A DNA stretch of 64,000 nucleotides from Symbiodinium natans (lineage: Eukaryota > Sar > Dinophyceae > Suessiales > Symbiodiniaceae). Position 1 is the stretch's first letter, and each line of letters begins with the position of its first letter. The DNA lies in NCBI GenBank assembly GCA_905221605.1, contig CAJNDS010002369.1, positions 62,001 through 126,000 of the forward strand, in the 5' to 3' direction. This document shows, one piece after another, positions 13,101-25,190 of this stretch. The position numbers were made by a program, and so were the translations under genes. Under the pieces are notes generated by a model. The model did not search any database. It was given only the letters and a program-made list of their open reading frames with translations, and was not told the origin of the DNA.

Positions 13101-16100
13101 GAGGCATACACATGTTTATATTGACACTTACATGTACATGTATAGTTATATTCTATATTGGATGTATAAATACCTATTTAAATATGCCAAATATTTACAT
13201 TAGTTTTACATTTACTTCTGGACTTCTCTGAAAAGCAAACGGTTGCCGGAAACACCTCTGCCCTAGAGGAAATCCCAACGTTGCATGCTGAGGCTACGGC
13301 TTTCAGCAATGCCAGGCTTTCCAGAAAGGCCAAGCCGCACAGCACGCCTCTGTCGCCCTGAATGTCCTCCGCCTGTTCCCAGTGGATGTCGAGAGACGCT
13401 GATCAGCTCACTGCGCTAGCGCTTTGCTGGGGCTTCAGTCTCAGGACTTGCTGCTTTTCTGCTTTCATGGAGCGGATGATCGGATAGCCACCAAGTTGTA
13501 TCACCGGTGCATATTTGTGCTTCAGGGTTAAGGGGCCAGGGGCCTTGATGGTGTGAGCTGCTTTTCAAGAGTTTCAGCTCCCGCCGCCGGCGCACACTTT
13601 ATTCCCCACAAGTACCGTGCTCGGTTTGAGTCCAACTGCGTGGTTTTGCACATTTTTGGGGAGGTGGACACCAAAAAGAAACATCAAGGTCTTTGACTCA
13701 CCAAACAAAAGCAGCGGCCCAAAAATGCAGATGCTTTTTGGAAGTTCCGCTGGCAGCAGCGGCGCCTCGAAACATTTCCGCCAGCCAAACAAAACACCCT
13801 GCTCCTGTCCATGAGAGCCAAGAAAAAATGTCATGCACACCCCAGGGTCCTCGACGTGACTGCAAGGATGAAACGACAGGGCTCGAACCACACTGCATCG
13901 AAGAATGACAGATGCAGCTAGGAGGCATGATTATCAACTCCGAAGTTACAGACCATCTGCTGCGATATTCTCATAGACACACAATGTAGACACCTGATGG
14001 AACACCTTTTTCCTGCGTTGCTAAAATCACCATGGAAACAGCAAACTGCAAATAGAAGCTGGCAGAACAGCTTATTCAATATTGTGTGCATATGATGCCG
14101 AAGACATACATACTAGCATGAAACCTGGTTTCTGCAAGTAGACGCTGCGCGACGCATAAAAAAACCCAAACACAAAAGAAAAACGAAAAAACCCGCGACC
14201 TGAGATAAACCACCCCTCCCCCTTCGAATTCCCCTCGAAAGCCCACGCCCCCGAGTGGAGAGGGTCAGTTTTAAGAGAGTTATTCTATGTTATTCTGGTT
14301 TGAATGTAACTTGCTCTTCCTTAGCCGCCCGGCCAAACATGTCCACCTTGCTTGAACCCCGTACTAGGAAATTGCGAAACCCGCTTTGTTTCATGCTTTC
14401 TTTGAGCTCATGACTTGTTGAGGCCGGGACAGGCGCAGCTGGAACGGATGGTCTGGGAAGATCCTGCAACCTTGAATGAAGGCTGAAGGTACCGAGAAGA
14501 TGAACTTGCCCCTTTCTGCCAATGATGACACAAAACACCGATCCGGCATCTGAGCGAGTGATGTACCATGCACCCAGCATCTGAGCTGGCTGCACTGGCT
14601 TCAACGATGTGTGTGAGCTGCCTCCGCAGGGACGGTTTCGAGCGTTCACTGGTGAATCGAATTCCGCCCTAGTGGTCGTTCATATGTGGCGCCGAGAATT
14701 TAGTGGCATGTCCAAGGCGTATGAGGCGAGCCTGGTTCTAAACGTTGCCTCAAAGGGCGCGGCAGCCTGACATGAAGTGATATTCACCGAATGCCGGCAA
14801 CACAGTTCGCTGAAAAACTGCACGCACAGGGCTTAAACGCTATCTGGCCGGCAGCACTTGTCCGGAGTTTCAACCTGGCGACACTACTAGAACGCTAGAT
14901 GTACGTGGGGCATCCAAGACACACAAGGCTCACAAGAGCTGGCAGCCAAGGTCAGGCCAGGTGCGCCATAACAGCATGGTCGTACTCTCGCCAGTGTGAC
15001 ATTGGCACCTCTCACTTTTTCTGGTCACGCTCTTTGGAGCTCCGTTCTGTCATGCACAGGGTGCACAGATTTTTTTACTATTCCTGCTATACCTTACAGG
15101 ACTTGTCTTTTGCTTGCCCAGCTGCGGGACGGTGCGGCATGGCTAAACTGTAAAGGAGTTGCAAACACCTACAGGTCGCCGTGAGCCAAAGAACTTGGAA
15201 TTCACCAGATCCGCACCTTGCAACGTGACTGCACATCTTTTTTTCAGGCAATGCGAAAAAAGTCTTCACAGAAAGACCCCAAACCTCGAACGACTACGAC
15301 TTGTTCAACTAAAGCGGAGACAAAACGACGCCCTGATAGTGCAAAGAAAGACCACTGCGCTGTGGCCACGACCACGGCCAAGTGTGCAAAGTGTTCTTTT
15401 GTGCCCGTTGGGGTAACCGGCTGAATGGCAGGCTCAGTCCTCGCTCGTGAAGTCTACTCAGTCTGCCGAAGCGTTGAACTGAGCAATGGATGAGCCCGCC
15501 ATTCTCAGACGAGGTGGTGCGGAAGCACCGGCTGATTGGTCTTTGGCGCTGAGCGCGAGGCGGTGACACGAACCTAACTTTTGCTTCTGATCCCCGCTTT
15601 GCTTGTTTATCGATCGCACGTAGTCCACCACCAATCTCAACCTTGATACACACTGATGTGAGTGGTAATGCTAGCCTGGTAGAATTAAGGTCTTCATGAA
15701 ATGTTGTGTGCTTGAAGTCCATCATCTGCTCCATGGATCATGGCAGCTCTTGCAGCAATCTCAGCCAACGAAGCTCAAGGGCCCTCAGATAATCGAACTA
15801 GTCGCTGGCCGTGGAGACGCCTCGTGGCACGGCGCAGGAGGCGTAGGTTCAACGTCGTCGAAGATGTGGTTTCTGGAGCTGTGCATTAAAACAACGATTT
15901 GAGGCAGCCTACAGACAGGCCCTCTGCAACTGCCTCCTTCGTTTTTATCTTCAGCACATCTAGCGCAAGCCTGCCAACCTCCGACCAATAAGGCCTTTGA
16001 TGCAGCTGCAACCAGTTTCGATTCTCTATGCGGGATCTCAAAGAAGTGCCCCATGCCCGAAAACACATAAGTCACAAAACCCAGACTAAATGCCCCTATC

Positions 16101-16280
16101 ATAATCCCTAAGGACGTCGGATCCTGCCACTGGTTTCTGATTGCTGCACAAGTTTCTAACTCTCAGGTCCCGGCTCAAGAGAAGATGCTTGAGATTTGAT
16201 CCTGCAGATTCTCGCATGCTCTTGCATGTCGCAAGGCCCTGCTAGGCAACAGGTGATGCTGGAACCGGCCCTAGAGCAGT
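10200..16280. other. Mostly unassigned sequence
   Basis: No recognisable gene. Weak coding-like fragments occur on both strands (plus strand near 10.70-10.90 kb; minus strand near 11.65-11.75 kb after a CCTTTTTTCAG acceptor; minus strand 14.29-14.65 kb), but none has a conserved motif. An AT-rich island lies near 13.1-13.2 kb and an A-rich stretch near 14.16-14.19 kb. Confidence 0.45.
13112..13212. other. AT-rich island
   Basis: About 100 bp strongly rich in A and T in otherwise GC-balanced DNA, including the self-complementary ACATGTACATGT and TATTTAAATA. I see no gene attached. It may be a matrix-attachment, origin-like or promoter-like sequence, or a simple-sequence remnant; the sequence alone does not decide. 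Confidence 0.5.
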
Positions 16281-16284
16281 GTCA

Positions 16285-19200
16285 CAGGTCCTGCTGAGTC
16301 CCGGTGAGTGCGCGGGGGAACATGACCTCAAGCTGATTCTGGCAGCAGCCGACTCCCACAGTCTACGAAGCCAGGATTCGTCACGTCCAACAAACCATCA
16401 CCCCAGTGCACCCCAGTGCACTCGAAGGATCTCAGAAACCGGCTTCCACCTTGACGTACAAGTCACCGAAACTTGATGGATCCTTGGTACAGGCAGCGAT
16501 TGCGCCACCTGCCACAGCACCACGCCAAGGCTGAGGAGGGCGACATCTCGCAGCGGCATGCCCTCACCTCTCACCTGAGCGGCGAGACGAGTTTCACGTA
16601 ACAACATGCACATGCTGTCACATGCAGATGACGTTCTTAATACTCTTGGCCTTGATGACTTGGAAGGGCTTGGTAACGCTGTCGGTTCCTTCCAATACCC
16701 GTGATCTCGTCTGTTGATGGTCTGATAGTTCGGCTGAGGCAAGAACCGATCTCCACCGTGTGGCCATCCATATGCCTGACAACAACCACTGAGGCTACAC
16801 CGAAACACGTCATCCGGTACACCGAAACACATCATCCGGTACACACATCGTCCGGCTAACCGAAACACTGCATGTGGAAACCGAAACACGCCGTCCAGTC
16901 CATTGAAACACATCGTCCGATACACTGAAACACATCGTCCGGCGTCGAAACACATCCGACACACTGGTGAACAAAAACACGTCGTCCAGCATTCCGTAAA
17001 TCATCCATTCCAAGTCAACAACTTATGCGCTTATCCGTTACTCACCCTTGTACCGGACACAAACCCTTGTAGCGGAGAGGAGTTTTGTCCGTTATAATCT
17101 TGTAACGGATAGCTATTCTGGTATGTACCGGTGATGGGTTTGCCCTCACGTGCTGCAAAGCGCAGGCCTTTTGAGCAATGTAAGGTGGGTGTAGAAGGTG
17201 CAGTCGAAAGTTGCCGCATGGAGAATTTGCATTTTCTTCGTGCAGGCTTCTACAACCCAGGCGCTTGTGCTTGGGCTGCGGAACTCGCTTCTTTGCATCG
17301 CCTTCTGCTCATCGATGTTGATCTTCGCCCTGTTGATTGTCTTGGTACACTTGCAAAAGTCGTTTTCTGTACAACACAACTGGTAGAAGTAGGTGAGAAG
17401 TAGGATGAAAGGGGTGAGGCTGCACTCCAGGAAGTTTACAGGACAAGGGAAACGAGTTCCTGGGCCACCCACATGGCCTGCCTGCCTTTTTTAGGGCGAC
17501 CCCTACCCCCCCCCCCCCCCCCCCCCCCCTACCCGCTGCTGGTGAATGCGGTGGTGCTAGTTGTGCACCTGACGCCAGCTCTGGGTCTTGCCAGGGCTTT
17601 CTTTGTCCACCAAGTGATCGATATGATCGACAGATATCATTAGCCTCCACCGGGACGCCCTCCTTCGGCTTGAGGAAGCACTCCAGATGCGAGCTTTAAA
17701 ACAATGTTTCACCGCTTGAGCTCGAGCAAACATGGATTGCCATGTCTTGCCATGCTACTGGCAGAGATATGGCTGGCTGGCTGTGGGCGAATGTCGAAAT
17801 CACAACTGACAGATTGATCGTGGGATGGCATAAGGCACGCTTAGCAAATGTGTAAATGTCGAGCCATTCCGGCTCTTGCTGAATGCTTTCCCTTCTCTTG
17901 GAAGAGCCATTCCAGCCCTTCGCTGTCAAAAGGGTGCCTAGATGACTTTAAAGATTCAACCGAAAACTTGAGGCGCACCCGTTGGATTGCAGAGAGGGTG
18001 CAGTCGTGACACTTCTCGTGAAGGTGTAGAGATTGTGCAGATATGCACAGGTGTGCCTGATGGTCTTCGTCCATCCAAGGAGAGCTTCTCGAAGCGTCAC
18101 CTCATACAGAAGACTCGTACAGAAGATGTTGCGTAGAGGGCCAGCTCGAAACCACTTTCGTACCACCACCCCCCACCCCCCAGCCGCCCTCAAAGAAAAG
18201 GGATGCCTATCCAAGCAAGCGACCTTGGCACTCATGTGCAGGTCATCCCCGCGTCTCTCGAACTCCGGGTGCCTTGCAACCTGACAGCTCGGATCTGATC
18301 AAGACGCTGTGATCGAGCTCCATGCGAGGCGCCTTGAGTGTCAAGATCATGCTGCCAGGGATCATGCCAGGCCTGGCATGTGCCGATTCGTGCTTGAGAG
18401 GTGCTTTAAAAGGAGTCCCACAGGGCCGCCAGACCTCTGGTCGGTCATGCGAGGGAAGGTGAGGCTCTCGCCGTCTCTCATTCCCTGCCAGAACAATCCA
18501 GCAGAAAACCGCATGCTGCAGCATGAATCGTTACCGCAACTCATGTTCTGGCCTTCTCTATGTGAGCATCTATCTCGGCTACTTCCTGCTTGCACTTCTC
18601 CTGACCTGAGCCAGTCGCAACCCTACCACAGACAAGGTTTAGACTGGTACAGAGATACAGGGAGTTCGCCGGGGTAGCGCACTTTGGACTTCTTCCTGCT
18701 GCTGCATGAACATGCCAGGACCGACCTGCGCATACAACACACACACACACACACACACACACTGACGTTCGGCAAGCTCATCGGAACGTGCCGTGCCTGG
18801 CGGTTCACTAACCTGCACTGCACAATTCTATTGCACACAGCTGCAAATGAGCTTTCTGGCGGGTTGATCTGCTCGGCAGAACGCGCGCAAAGCGAGCCTC
18901 ACTTCGTTTGGACCTCAGCATGGGCAATCCTGCTTCCAGGTCGGACTGCGTCTTCGGGCACTTCCACAATGACAAGTGTTCGATGGTGTTCGCCACAGCG
19001 CCGCTGTGAGGTAAGGCCCAGGCACCTGTTGCAGCCCTGGCACTTGGGAGAATCGGGCTTCACCTGATTCAAGCTCTGTGGCTCCGCCGCTCCGCCGCTC
19101 CGCGAAGACACACTGTGACACACGCACTTATGAGGCCGGAGCTCTGCAGCCTCTGCAGACGATTCGACGCGCGATCTCCGCCTCCCACAGAAGTCGTTAG

Positions 19201-20654
19201 AATTGAGCAACGTGGGTCAACTCGCCAAGATCTCAGCGGAGCTCACTCCAGGGTGTCGCAGCCATTCCACCTTCCTGTTGCCGCCGTTGTACAGGTCTTC
19301 CAAGCTCACCTCAAATTGGGAAGCATCAGGTACTTCTGGGGGAAAGATAAGTTGCTGCCTTCTGGTTCGGTTCTTGGCTTTATGACTCCCTTGTGACCTT
19401 TTGCTCTACTTGTGCCACAGGTTGTGGAGTGAGGGAGTTGAAACATGATGCAAACACCGCAGAACCGATTGAGATCATGAGGCCGTTGGGCGGGGGTGCA
19501 TTTCGAGAAGGCGTCTGGGGTCTCAGCCGCTAGATTTGCCTTGGCATCTTCACCTAGCCAGTACACTGCAAGCACAAATTCGGCGTTTTCCGCATGACGC
19601 AAGCATGTGCAAGGCTTACGAGTAGGCCTTTCTCGATTTCACCCTTCTCGGCCTTTTTTACGGCCTGGCAACGGGCGAACATGCTTAAGCTGCCAGTTCA
19701 AATCTAAGTAAGCGAACTGCTGCAACACAGACTCGCAAAATCACGGATCTCACTTTCAAGGGTGAAGGCATTGGTCTGAAAACATCCCTCTAGCTGCTGG
19801 ACTCTGCCGCCTGGCGTCTTCGAATGGCTGATAGATGTACGAGTACACTTCCCGAGATCAGCAGTTGCGTTGACATTTCACTCCTACCCTTGCGATGCCG
19901 CTGCATCACCAAGCAAACGCTTGGCCTGAAAACGGCATACTTCCAGTGGCTCCCATGACCCAAAATCCCTTTCTCGAGGGCCTGTAAGCCTGTAAAACTA
20001 TAACAACCCAGCCAATCAGTTGAAACCGAACCTTAGCTTCTTTCATGCCTCCATCCCGCCAGTGTCATAGAGGATCTTCTTGTCCGGGTCGTTCAGGATC
20101 TAGAAGCAAGGCGAGTCCAGCCGAAGGTCAGCATGATTCGTCGGCCTAGCCTCGTAGGCATCCCGAATCTCGCCGAACTTCCTAAACAGCAAGTGTTCCC
20201 ACGACAGATTCTGCCGAAAGGCCCTTCCTCCTCACCGGCTTACCTTTTGGACTCCTCATCGGGATTCTTGTCCGGGTGATACTTGATGGAGAGTTTGCGA
20301 TAGACCTGCCAAGAAATGATACTGCAGGGCACTGGAATGACTTGGCACCTTGCTCCGGCCTTCTTGATGTCAGCCTCGTCGGCATCTTCCTGACATCGCA
20401 CCGTTGCTAGACACGGGGCTTCCATTCCCATCCCGATCTCTTTCCATATCAGATAATTTTGCGGCACGCGCCCGACTGCCGTACTGATCACGAGGACTGT
20501 CAAGTATTAATGCTCGGTGCAAGGGGCCACTTGCGGCGAGGGATTTTCAGGCAGGTGGAAGGGGTAAAAATGCAACCAGCGGGTTCAGGCAACTTCATGT
20601 TAGCGGTTCGGTGATAGATCCCAGCGCCTGAAGGCCCAGGATCTCGTAGAGGTC
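16285..20654 (-). CDS. ERdj3/DNAJB11-like J-protein (Hsp70 co-chaperone), 18 or more exons
   Basis: A J-protein that would recruit Hsp70 and deliver unfolded clients. The resemblance is to ER-type ERdj3, but no signal peptide was found. J domain: 20628-20654 (DLYEILGLQ), 20360-20389, 20244-20305 (with the HPD motif, KYHPDKNPDEE), 20151-20181, 20049-20099 (ILNDPDKKILYDTGGME). Substrate-binding part: 19271-19309 (VSLEDLYNGG), 19143-19181 (RRIVCRGCR), 19026-19063 (KCQGCNR), 18797-18812, 18681-18725 (VGPGMFMQQQ), 18553-18600, 18435-18484 (GMRDGESLTFP), 18334-18372, 18224-18272 (HPEFERRGDDLHM), 18057-18100 (VTLREALLGW), 16548-16574 (GEGMPL), 16444-16482 (FGDLYVKVE), 16285-16326 (VMFPRAL). Phases agree wherever tested. 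Missing links remain at 20.05-19.31 kb (a possible exon starts at 19981 with ALEKG) and at 18.06-16.57 kb. The zinc region is reduced to two CxxC pairs. TGA follows the last exon directly and may be the true stop. Confidence 0.94.
16795..17000. repeat. Imperfect tandem repeat, unit about 22-26 bp
   Basis: Roughly eight degenerate copies of a unit close to CCGAAACACATCRTCCGGTA, often followed by CAC. The copies differ in length and by point changes. The array lies inside the large intron of the J-protein gene, between the exons ending at 18057 and starting at 16574. It produces a Cys/Phe/Val-rich open frame on the minus strand that should not be taken as a gene. Confidence 0.85.
17032..17111. 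repeat. Inverted repeat, perfect 10-bp arms
   Basis: TATCCGTTAC at 17032-17041 is perfectly complementary to GTAACGGATA at 17102-17111. The 60 bp between contain further partly complementary CCGGAC/GTCCG and TTGTA motifs, so the whole 80 bp could fold into a branched hairpin. It directly follows the 22-26 bp tandem array. It may be a MITE-like remnant; no target-site duplication is obvious. Confidence 0.7.
17508..17530. repeat. Poly-C tract
   Basis: An almost pure run of C of about 23 bp within an intron of the J-protein gene. The length may be unreliable if the assembly slipped here. Confidence 0.95.
18736..18762. repeat. CA microsatellite
   Basis: About 13 CA units within a short intron of the J-protein gene, between the exons starting at 18725 and ending at 18797. 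Confidence 0.97.
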
Positions 20655-22234
20655 CTATTGTCGGAGCTCAAGAAGCTCAAGAAGCTCAAGGTGTGAAGAT
20701 GTGAACGGTCTTCTCCCCCTCGGCTCCCTCCACTCTGTCCACTCTGTGAATGCCGAGAGCCTTGTCCAGCTCAGCAGCTTCATGATCGAAAACCTTATCA
20801 TTCGAGGCAGGTGCCTAAAGTGGCTGAAGCGGCTAAAAAGTCAAACTGCAGTCAAAAACTGCACCAAACACGTTGCCTAAAATGATCAGCCTGGTAGCTC
20901 GCTGGAAAACGGCGGAGCACCTGTCGCCGTCGGAGACGCGGCGCCCCCTCTGCTTGCTGCGGGTGATTGGCTGTGTGCTATTGCCATGAGATGCCAAATG
21001 AGACTACATGAGATGCCATGAGCTGACCATAAGCCACCATGAGCCCATGATCGGCACCTCATTGTCATGCCCTGCATCTTCTGTTGATTCTGCTCTGTTG
21101 GCACCTCGCCGACCTCAGACCCAAACATAATATTTCCACTGGCACGCTTTTCGTGTTCCGAAGATGAGAGCATCTGAGAGCTGAGAGCCGGGCGATCTCC
21201 AGCTCGTGTACCCCAGCTTGGCCCCACAGGACAAAGATCTGAGGCGAAGTGACGAAGACGTCGAAGGGACGAACTGAGACAACCCACGGCTCTCTGCCTT
21301 GCCCTTGTTGGCCGACCATTTGCACTGACCGCGCTGGCAGTCGTTGGTCGGGGCTTCGAAGTTGCCATCCTCGGGGTTCTCAGAGTCTCGCTGCGCTTGG
21401 ATCGGCATGAGACATTGTCTCAATTGTCTCAGTCTTCTGGTTAAAAACTGAATTTCAACGCTGTGGTGCTCAGGGAGGCTGGGACTTCAATGGAACACCA
21501 TGGCCGAACCCGAAGCACACCCATTCTGGGCAACAAAGCAAACCAGTGTGCCGTACAAGCCGGTACTACTCTATGGCAGCATGCACTACTGCACTTGCAC
21601 ATGTTGATCCTAGCATCCACATGCAGCTTCACTCCTTCTGGAACTTGACGTTCCTCCAGTTGTTCCAGTTCCACTCGGTGCCTTCACTGCAAAGAAGGCC
21701 ATCACATCTTGAACTGGCGGTGCCCCCTAAATACCCTAAAAAATGCTGTAACCTCCAACCCCTCAACTCCCGCCCATCCCTCCTACCCCCTCACAGCGGC
21801 CCGTAACTCTGTTGCATTGTCAATAGGGTGCACCCGCCTTTCATCCAGGCAAACTTCTTCGAGATTTTGTCAGACCTCACAACGCGCATCTCTTTGCAAC
21901 GGTAAGAGCTGCCGCCAGGTGTGAGAGGCTTTGAGAAGCAAACAGCGCAACTTTAGCGGTGGAAGTCTGCAGGTGGGCCAACACTGCGCCATACATTCCG
22001 CCCAATTCTCAGACGAGGTCCTTTGGACACGGACTTTGCTCTTGAGCCGCCGACGTGCCCTTGGGCCACTTGATCGGCTTCTCCCGTCGACCACCTGTGG
22101 CTTCAAGGAAGCTGCGGCAGAGTCGGGTGTGCCAATGTGTGCCATGGTGTGCCCAAGGAGTTCTGTTTTTGCTTTGCGCCCGCGTCGAGCCATCAAGCCA
22201 GGCCGAAGCTCCAGATCAAAGCGCGGAGTGCAAA

Positions 22235-22306
22235 GACAGGCACCTTGGGGAAGCTGGCCTCTGCTTTTGAGTGAAAGCAGAGACCAGCTTCCGCAAGGTG
22301 CCTGTC
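22235..22306. repeat. Near-perfect hairpin: 33-bp arms, 6-nt loop
   Basis: The left arm 22235-22267 (starting GACAGGCACCTTGGGGAAGC) and the right arm 22274-22306 (ending GGTGCCTGTC) are complementary at 31 of 33 positions. The two exceptions are single-base mismatches, and the loop is TGAGTG. No coding frame explains it. The size and near-complete pairing resemble a small-RNA precursor, but a young inverted duplication or MITE core would look the same. Confidence 0.9.
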
Positions 22307-23845
22307 GTTGAACCTCGTGCAAGAAACGGCAGCGTGACAAGCTCCAGCGCTCCCGATGCTAGGTTGCCTTCGAAGGTGAAGACCACTTGTCACTTCGCAT
22401 GTTGCACGGGAGCTTGGAGTTGCAAGATGTTGCAATTGCGCGGATGCAATCAGACAGGGCTTCGCCGCAGGCAATGTAGCGCGTAGGCAGCTGCGAGATC
22501 CTCTTCTATGCTACGACAAAGTCGTGCCCAACTCTATAATTTCAAATCAAGGACCGCAACAGCAAACATCTGAAGACCCCTCCCACACACTAAGGCTCCT
22601 TGGCTTTATCCTTGGTCCCAGCAGATGCCTGTCAGGCAACGCGTTCATGTACGGATGCAGTTTTGAAGACCGGTTGTATAGTACTCTTGTTTCGAAGACT
22701 GGTTCTGGTACGTTGGTGCATGTTGCTTCTTCTCTTGTGTTGCTCGCAGTGCCTGAGGGTACCCTCTCCCCTGCACAATGGCACACCTCGGCTCAGTAGC
22801 AGCTGCTGTCTCCCTGTTGTCACTCTTTGTGACTTTGCGGAAGCATGTCGGGTAAGCCTCCCGCACCCGGAAGGTAGGGCAGTGGCTCTGGCCGGACACC
22901 TTTCCAGCCGCAGGACTGCTCGCGTTGGTGCTCCGCTGGTGCTCAATTTATTAAGGGAACTTCGGTTCGATTAATCCCGTCCTCCTCTTTGAACGCCAGG
23001 TTTAGCTTCGCCCTGAAAAAACGAAGCGGTGAGCCAAGTCTGAAGGTGGGAAGCCTCGAAATGCGACTGAAGATATTTTCCCTGCGCCTCGAGCAGTGGC
23101 TCTGCAACTCCTGTACATTGCACATCATTGCACCATTTGGAGACCATATTGCACGCAACAGCATGGCGAAGCTGAGAGCGAAAGGAGGAGCTGAGAAGCC
23201 TGTCCTGCCGATCAACACCCTTCGGCCGGGCAGATGGCAGGCTGTCTAGGCTGAAGTCCTGCAACTTCAGGCCATCTCAACCCAAAACTTGGACGGTCTG
23301 CTTACTGCCGCCTTACCTCTGCTTTACCGCTTGTCTTCGTAGAAAAACGGTATGCCAAGGAACCTCGGGAGCTCTCTGCAGCACCATCGCAGCTTGCGAT
23401 GCTGGGCCTGCTGGAGGGCGCTTCGAACTTTGGAGCTGCGTACATTCGACTACTTGTAGCGTTGCAACAACGCTGTGCCAGAGCCAAGTTGCCACCAGTT
23501 GAAGCTTATTCACTCAAGCCCGGTTGTCTTTCTCTCTGCAACGTTCAGAAGCTGAGCTTTTGGCTACTAGCTTTAAAACGGCTGGCTGACTATGTGTCTT
23601 GCTCTTCTCATCGGAGCTGGGGCGGGTGACTATTCCGTTTTGTCCGGGGTAGCCGAATTATTCTGAGCCACCAAAACCAGAATCCCCACCACAAGCCTTG
23701 TGCGTCCGACAGCACTGCGAGACTTGCGTGAGGACTACAAATATAACATCACACTCTTCGTCTCCTCGCCTCTCTCCGTCTCTGCACCTTCGGAGACCTG
23801 ACTGTTTTGCACCTCTTCGTCGGGTCCTTACACTTGCACATCGGC

Positions 23846-24193
23846 TCAGCGAATTAAAGCGACGCATGTTACCCTAGAGGATCCCATAGCTGCAGAAGTC
23901 GCAGAGTGGTAAACCAGGTAAGCTCTTGGTGCAGCGCCGCGCAGCTCAAGGAGAGCCAGCTCTGCTGCCATGTCCTTTGCTGGGGATGGAGGGATCCCCG
24001 GAGACCCAGTGGTTTGTGGTGTGTCTAGAGTCTGCACAACTTGCCGTCTTGCCCACTCGTCCTGCGCGGCACCTTTGTTTTTTGCTCTTGCCTCGGGGTA
24101 AACTATTTCCTCCACTTTGGCTCGCCTCAGTTTGCATGATTGGTTCGACTGCAAAGTGAAGCTGCATTCTCTGCCATCGTAAGGCTCCGGCAC
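23846..24193 (-). CDS. Candidate coding region, protein not recognised
   Basis: An open frame of about 115 codons with balanced composition over its middle (for example KVEEIVYPEARAKNKGAAQD and EWARRQVVQTL). No known motif and no convincing splice borders. On the plus strand the same DNA gives a Cys/Leu-rich frame that looks less like protein. I list it only because the composition stands out from the surroundings. Confidence 0.22.
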   Translation of the reverse strand: MPEPYDGRECSFTLQSNQSCKLRRAKVEEIVYPEARAKNKGAAQDEWARRQVVQTLDTPQTTGSPGIPPSPAKDMAAELALLELRGAAPRAYLVYHSATSAAMGSSRVTCVALIR

Positions 24194-24440
24194 GCAGTAA
24201 GTCGTGGCGTTGGTTTCATCCTCTTCCTTGCGCCCAGATACAGCCGCAAAACATGAGGAAAGCGCACCGCATGCAAGCTGGTATTGTGCTGTCGGTTGGC
24301 CATGAAGTTAGCCGCACGACCTTTACTTGCCTGAGCTCTGGGAACTGTGTGCCATTAACAATCTAACTACTTCACTTCTTGCTCTGTCCTCGTCCTCAAG
24401 AAAGCGTTGCTGCAGGCCTTTCCTGCAATTCACTCTCTTG

Positions 24441-24450
24441 CACACACACA

Positions 24451-24547
<97 letters not shown>
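24441..24547. repeat. Long CA microsatellite
   Basis: About 53 CA units with one CAAA interruption near the left end. It generates His/Thr-rich and Val/Cys-rich open frames that are artefacts. Confidence 0.98.
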
Positions 24548-24549
<2 letters not shown>

Positions 24550-25035
24550 CCCGTGCTACCCGATTCCAAGAAGCTCCTTTGGCAGTATCGTAGAAGATCC
24601 TGGCGCGGTGCAAGGGCCAGCTCGTGCACTTCCTCGAGTATCAAACGCCATGTTTCAGGCTGTCCTGGCGCGCGACACCTTTGGGTCTCTGTAGCGAGAG
24701 GTCATCAACCTTCTGGCTCAGGGAAGGCATGCACTCACGGATTTCAGTAAGACCTATACCGGCATCGACCACAGTGCGCAATGCTGGAGTGAAGTGTGGA
24801 CGCGTACATGTTTCGGGGAGCAGCTCTGTCCATCAATGCATTTGAACTACAAGTCCGGTGAGAGGGCCAGTGTGCATTAACTTCACTGGAATATGTTTCC
24901 ATGCGATGACTCAATGACAACGATTCAAAACATGGAATGCACGCGGGAAGCAGCCGGGGAGCATGATCGGAACCCAAAGGCGACGACAGTTCTGCTGCAG
25001 AACTTCTGCACGTCACGAGGAGCATGGAGGAGCAC

Positions 25036-25190
25036 GGGGGGGCGGGGGGGGGGGGGGGCGGGGCGGGGCGGGGGGGGGCGGGGGGGGGGGGGGGGGGGGC
25101 GGGGGGGGGGGGGGGCGGGGGGGGCGTGGGTTGGGGGGCGTGGGTTGGGGGGTTGGGGGTTGGGGGGGGGGGTGGGTTGGGTGGGTAATT
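25036..25190. repeat. G-rich low-complexity tract (potential G-quadruplex)
   Basis: Runs of 4 to more than 10 G separated by single C or by TGGGTT. The G-run spacing would allow G-quadruplex folding on the plus strand. Long Gly- and Pro-rich frames across it are artefacts. Exact length is doubtful because homopolymers are prone to assembly error. Confidence 0.95.

Noticed and set aside
18808-18996. Minus-strand frame (TIEHLSLWKCPKTQSDLEAG) after a CCTCACAG acceptor
   Set aside because: It falls within a J-protein intron. The flanking exons join in phase without it, and including it breaks the protein order.
20886-21423. Three overlapping minus-strand frames of 86-160 codons upstream of the J domain
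   Set aside because: No signal peptide or J-protein-like sequence, and no splice border that would join them to the exon at 20654.
15490-22020. Shared ATTCTCAGACGAGGT at about 15.49 and 22.01 kb
   Set aside because: Similarity stops after about 15 bp on both sides, so it is not evidence of a repeat family.
22919-22980. GGTTCGATTAATCCC as a tRNA B-box
   Set aside because: No matching A-box or cloverleaf can be drawn around it. I found no convincing tRNA, rRNA or snRNA gene in the window.
24323-24750. His/Thr-rich and Val/Cys-rich open frames
   Set aside because: They are translations of the CA microsatellite.
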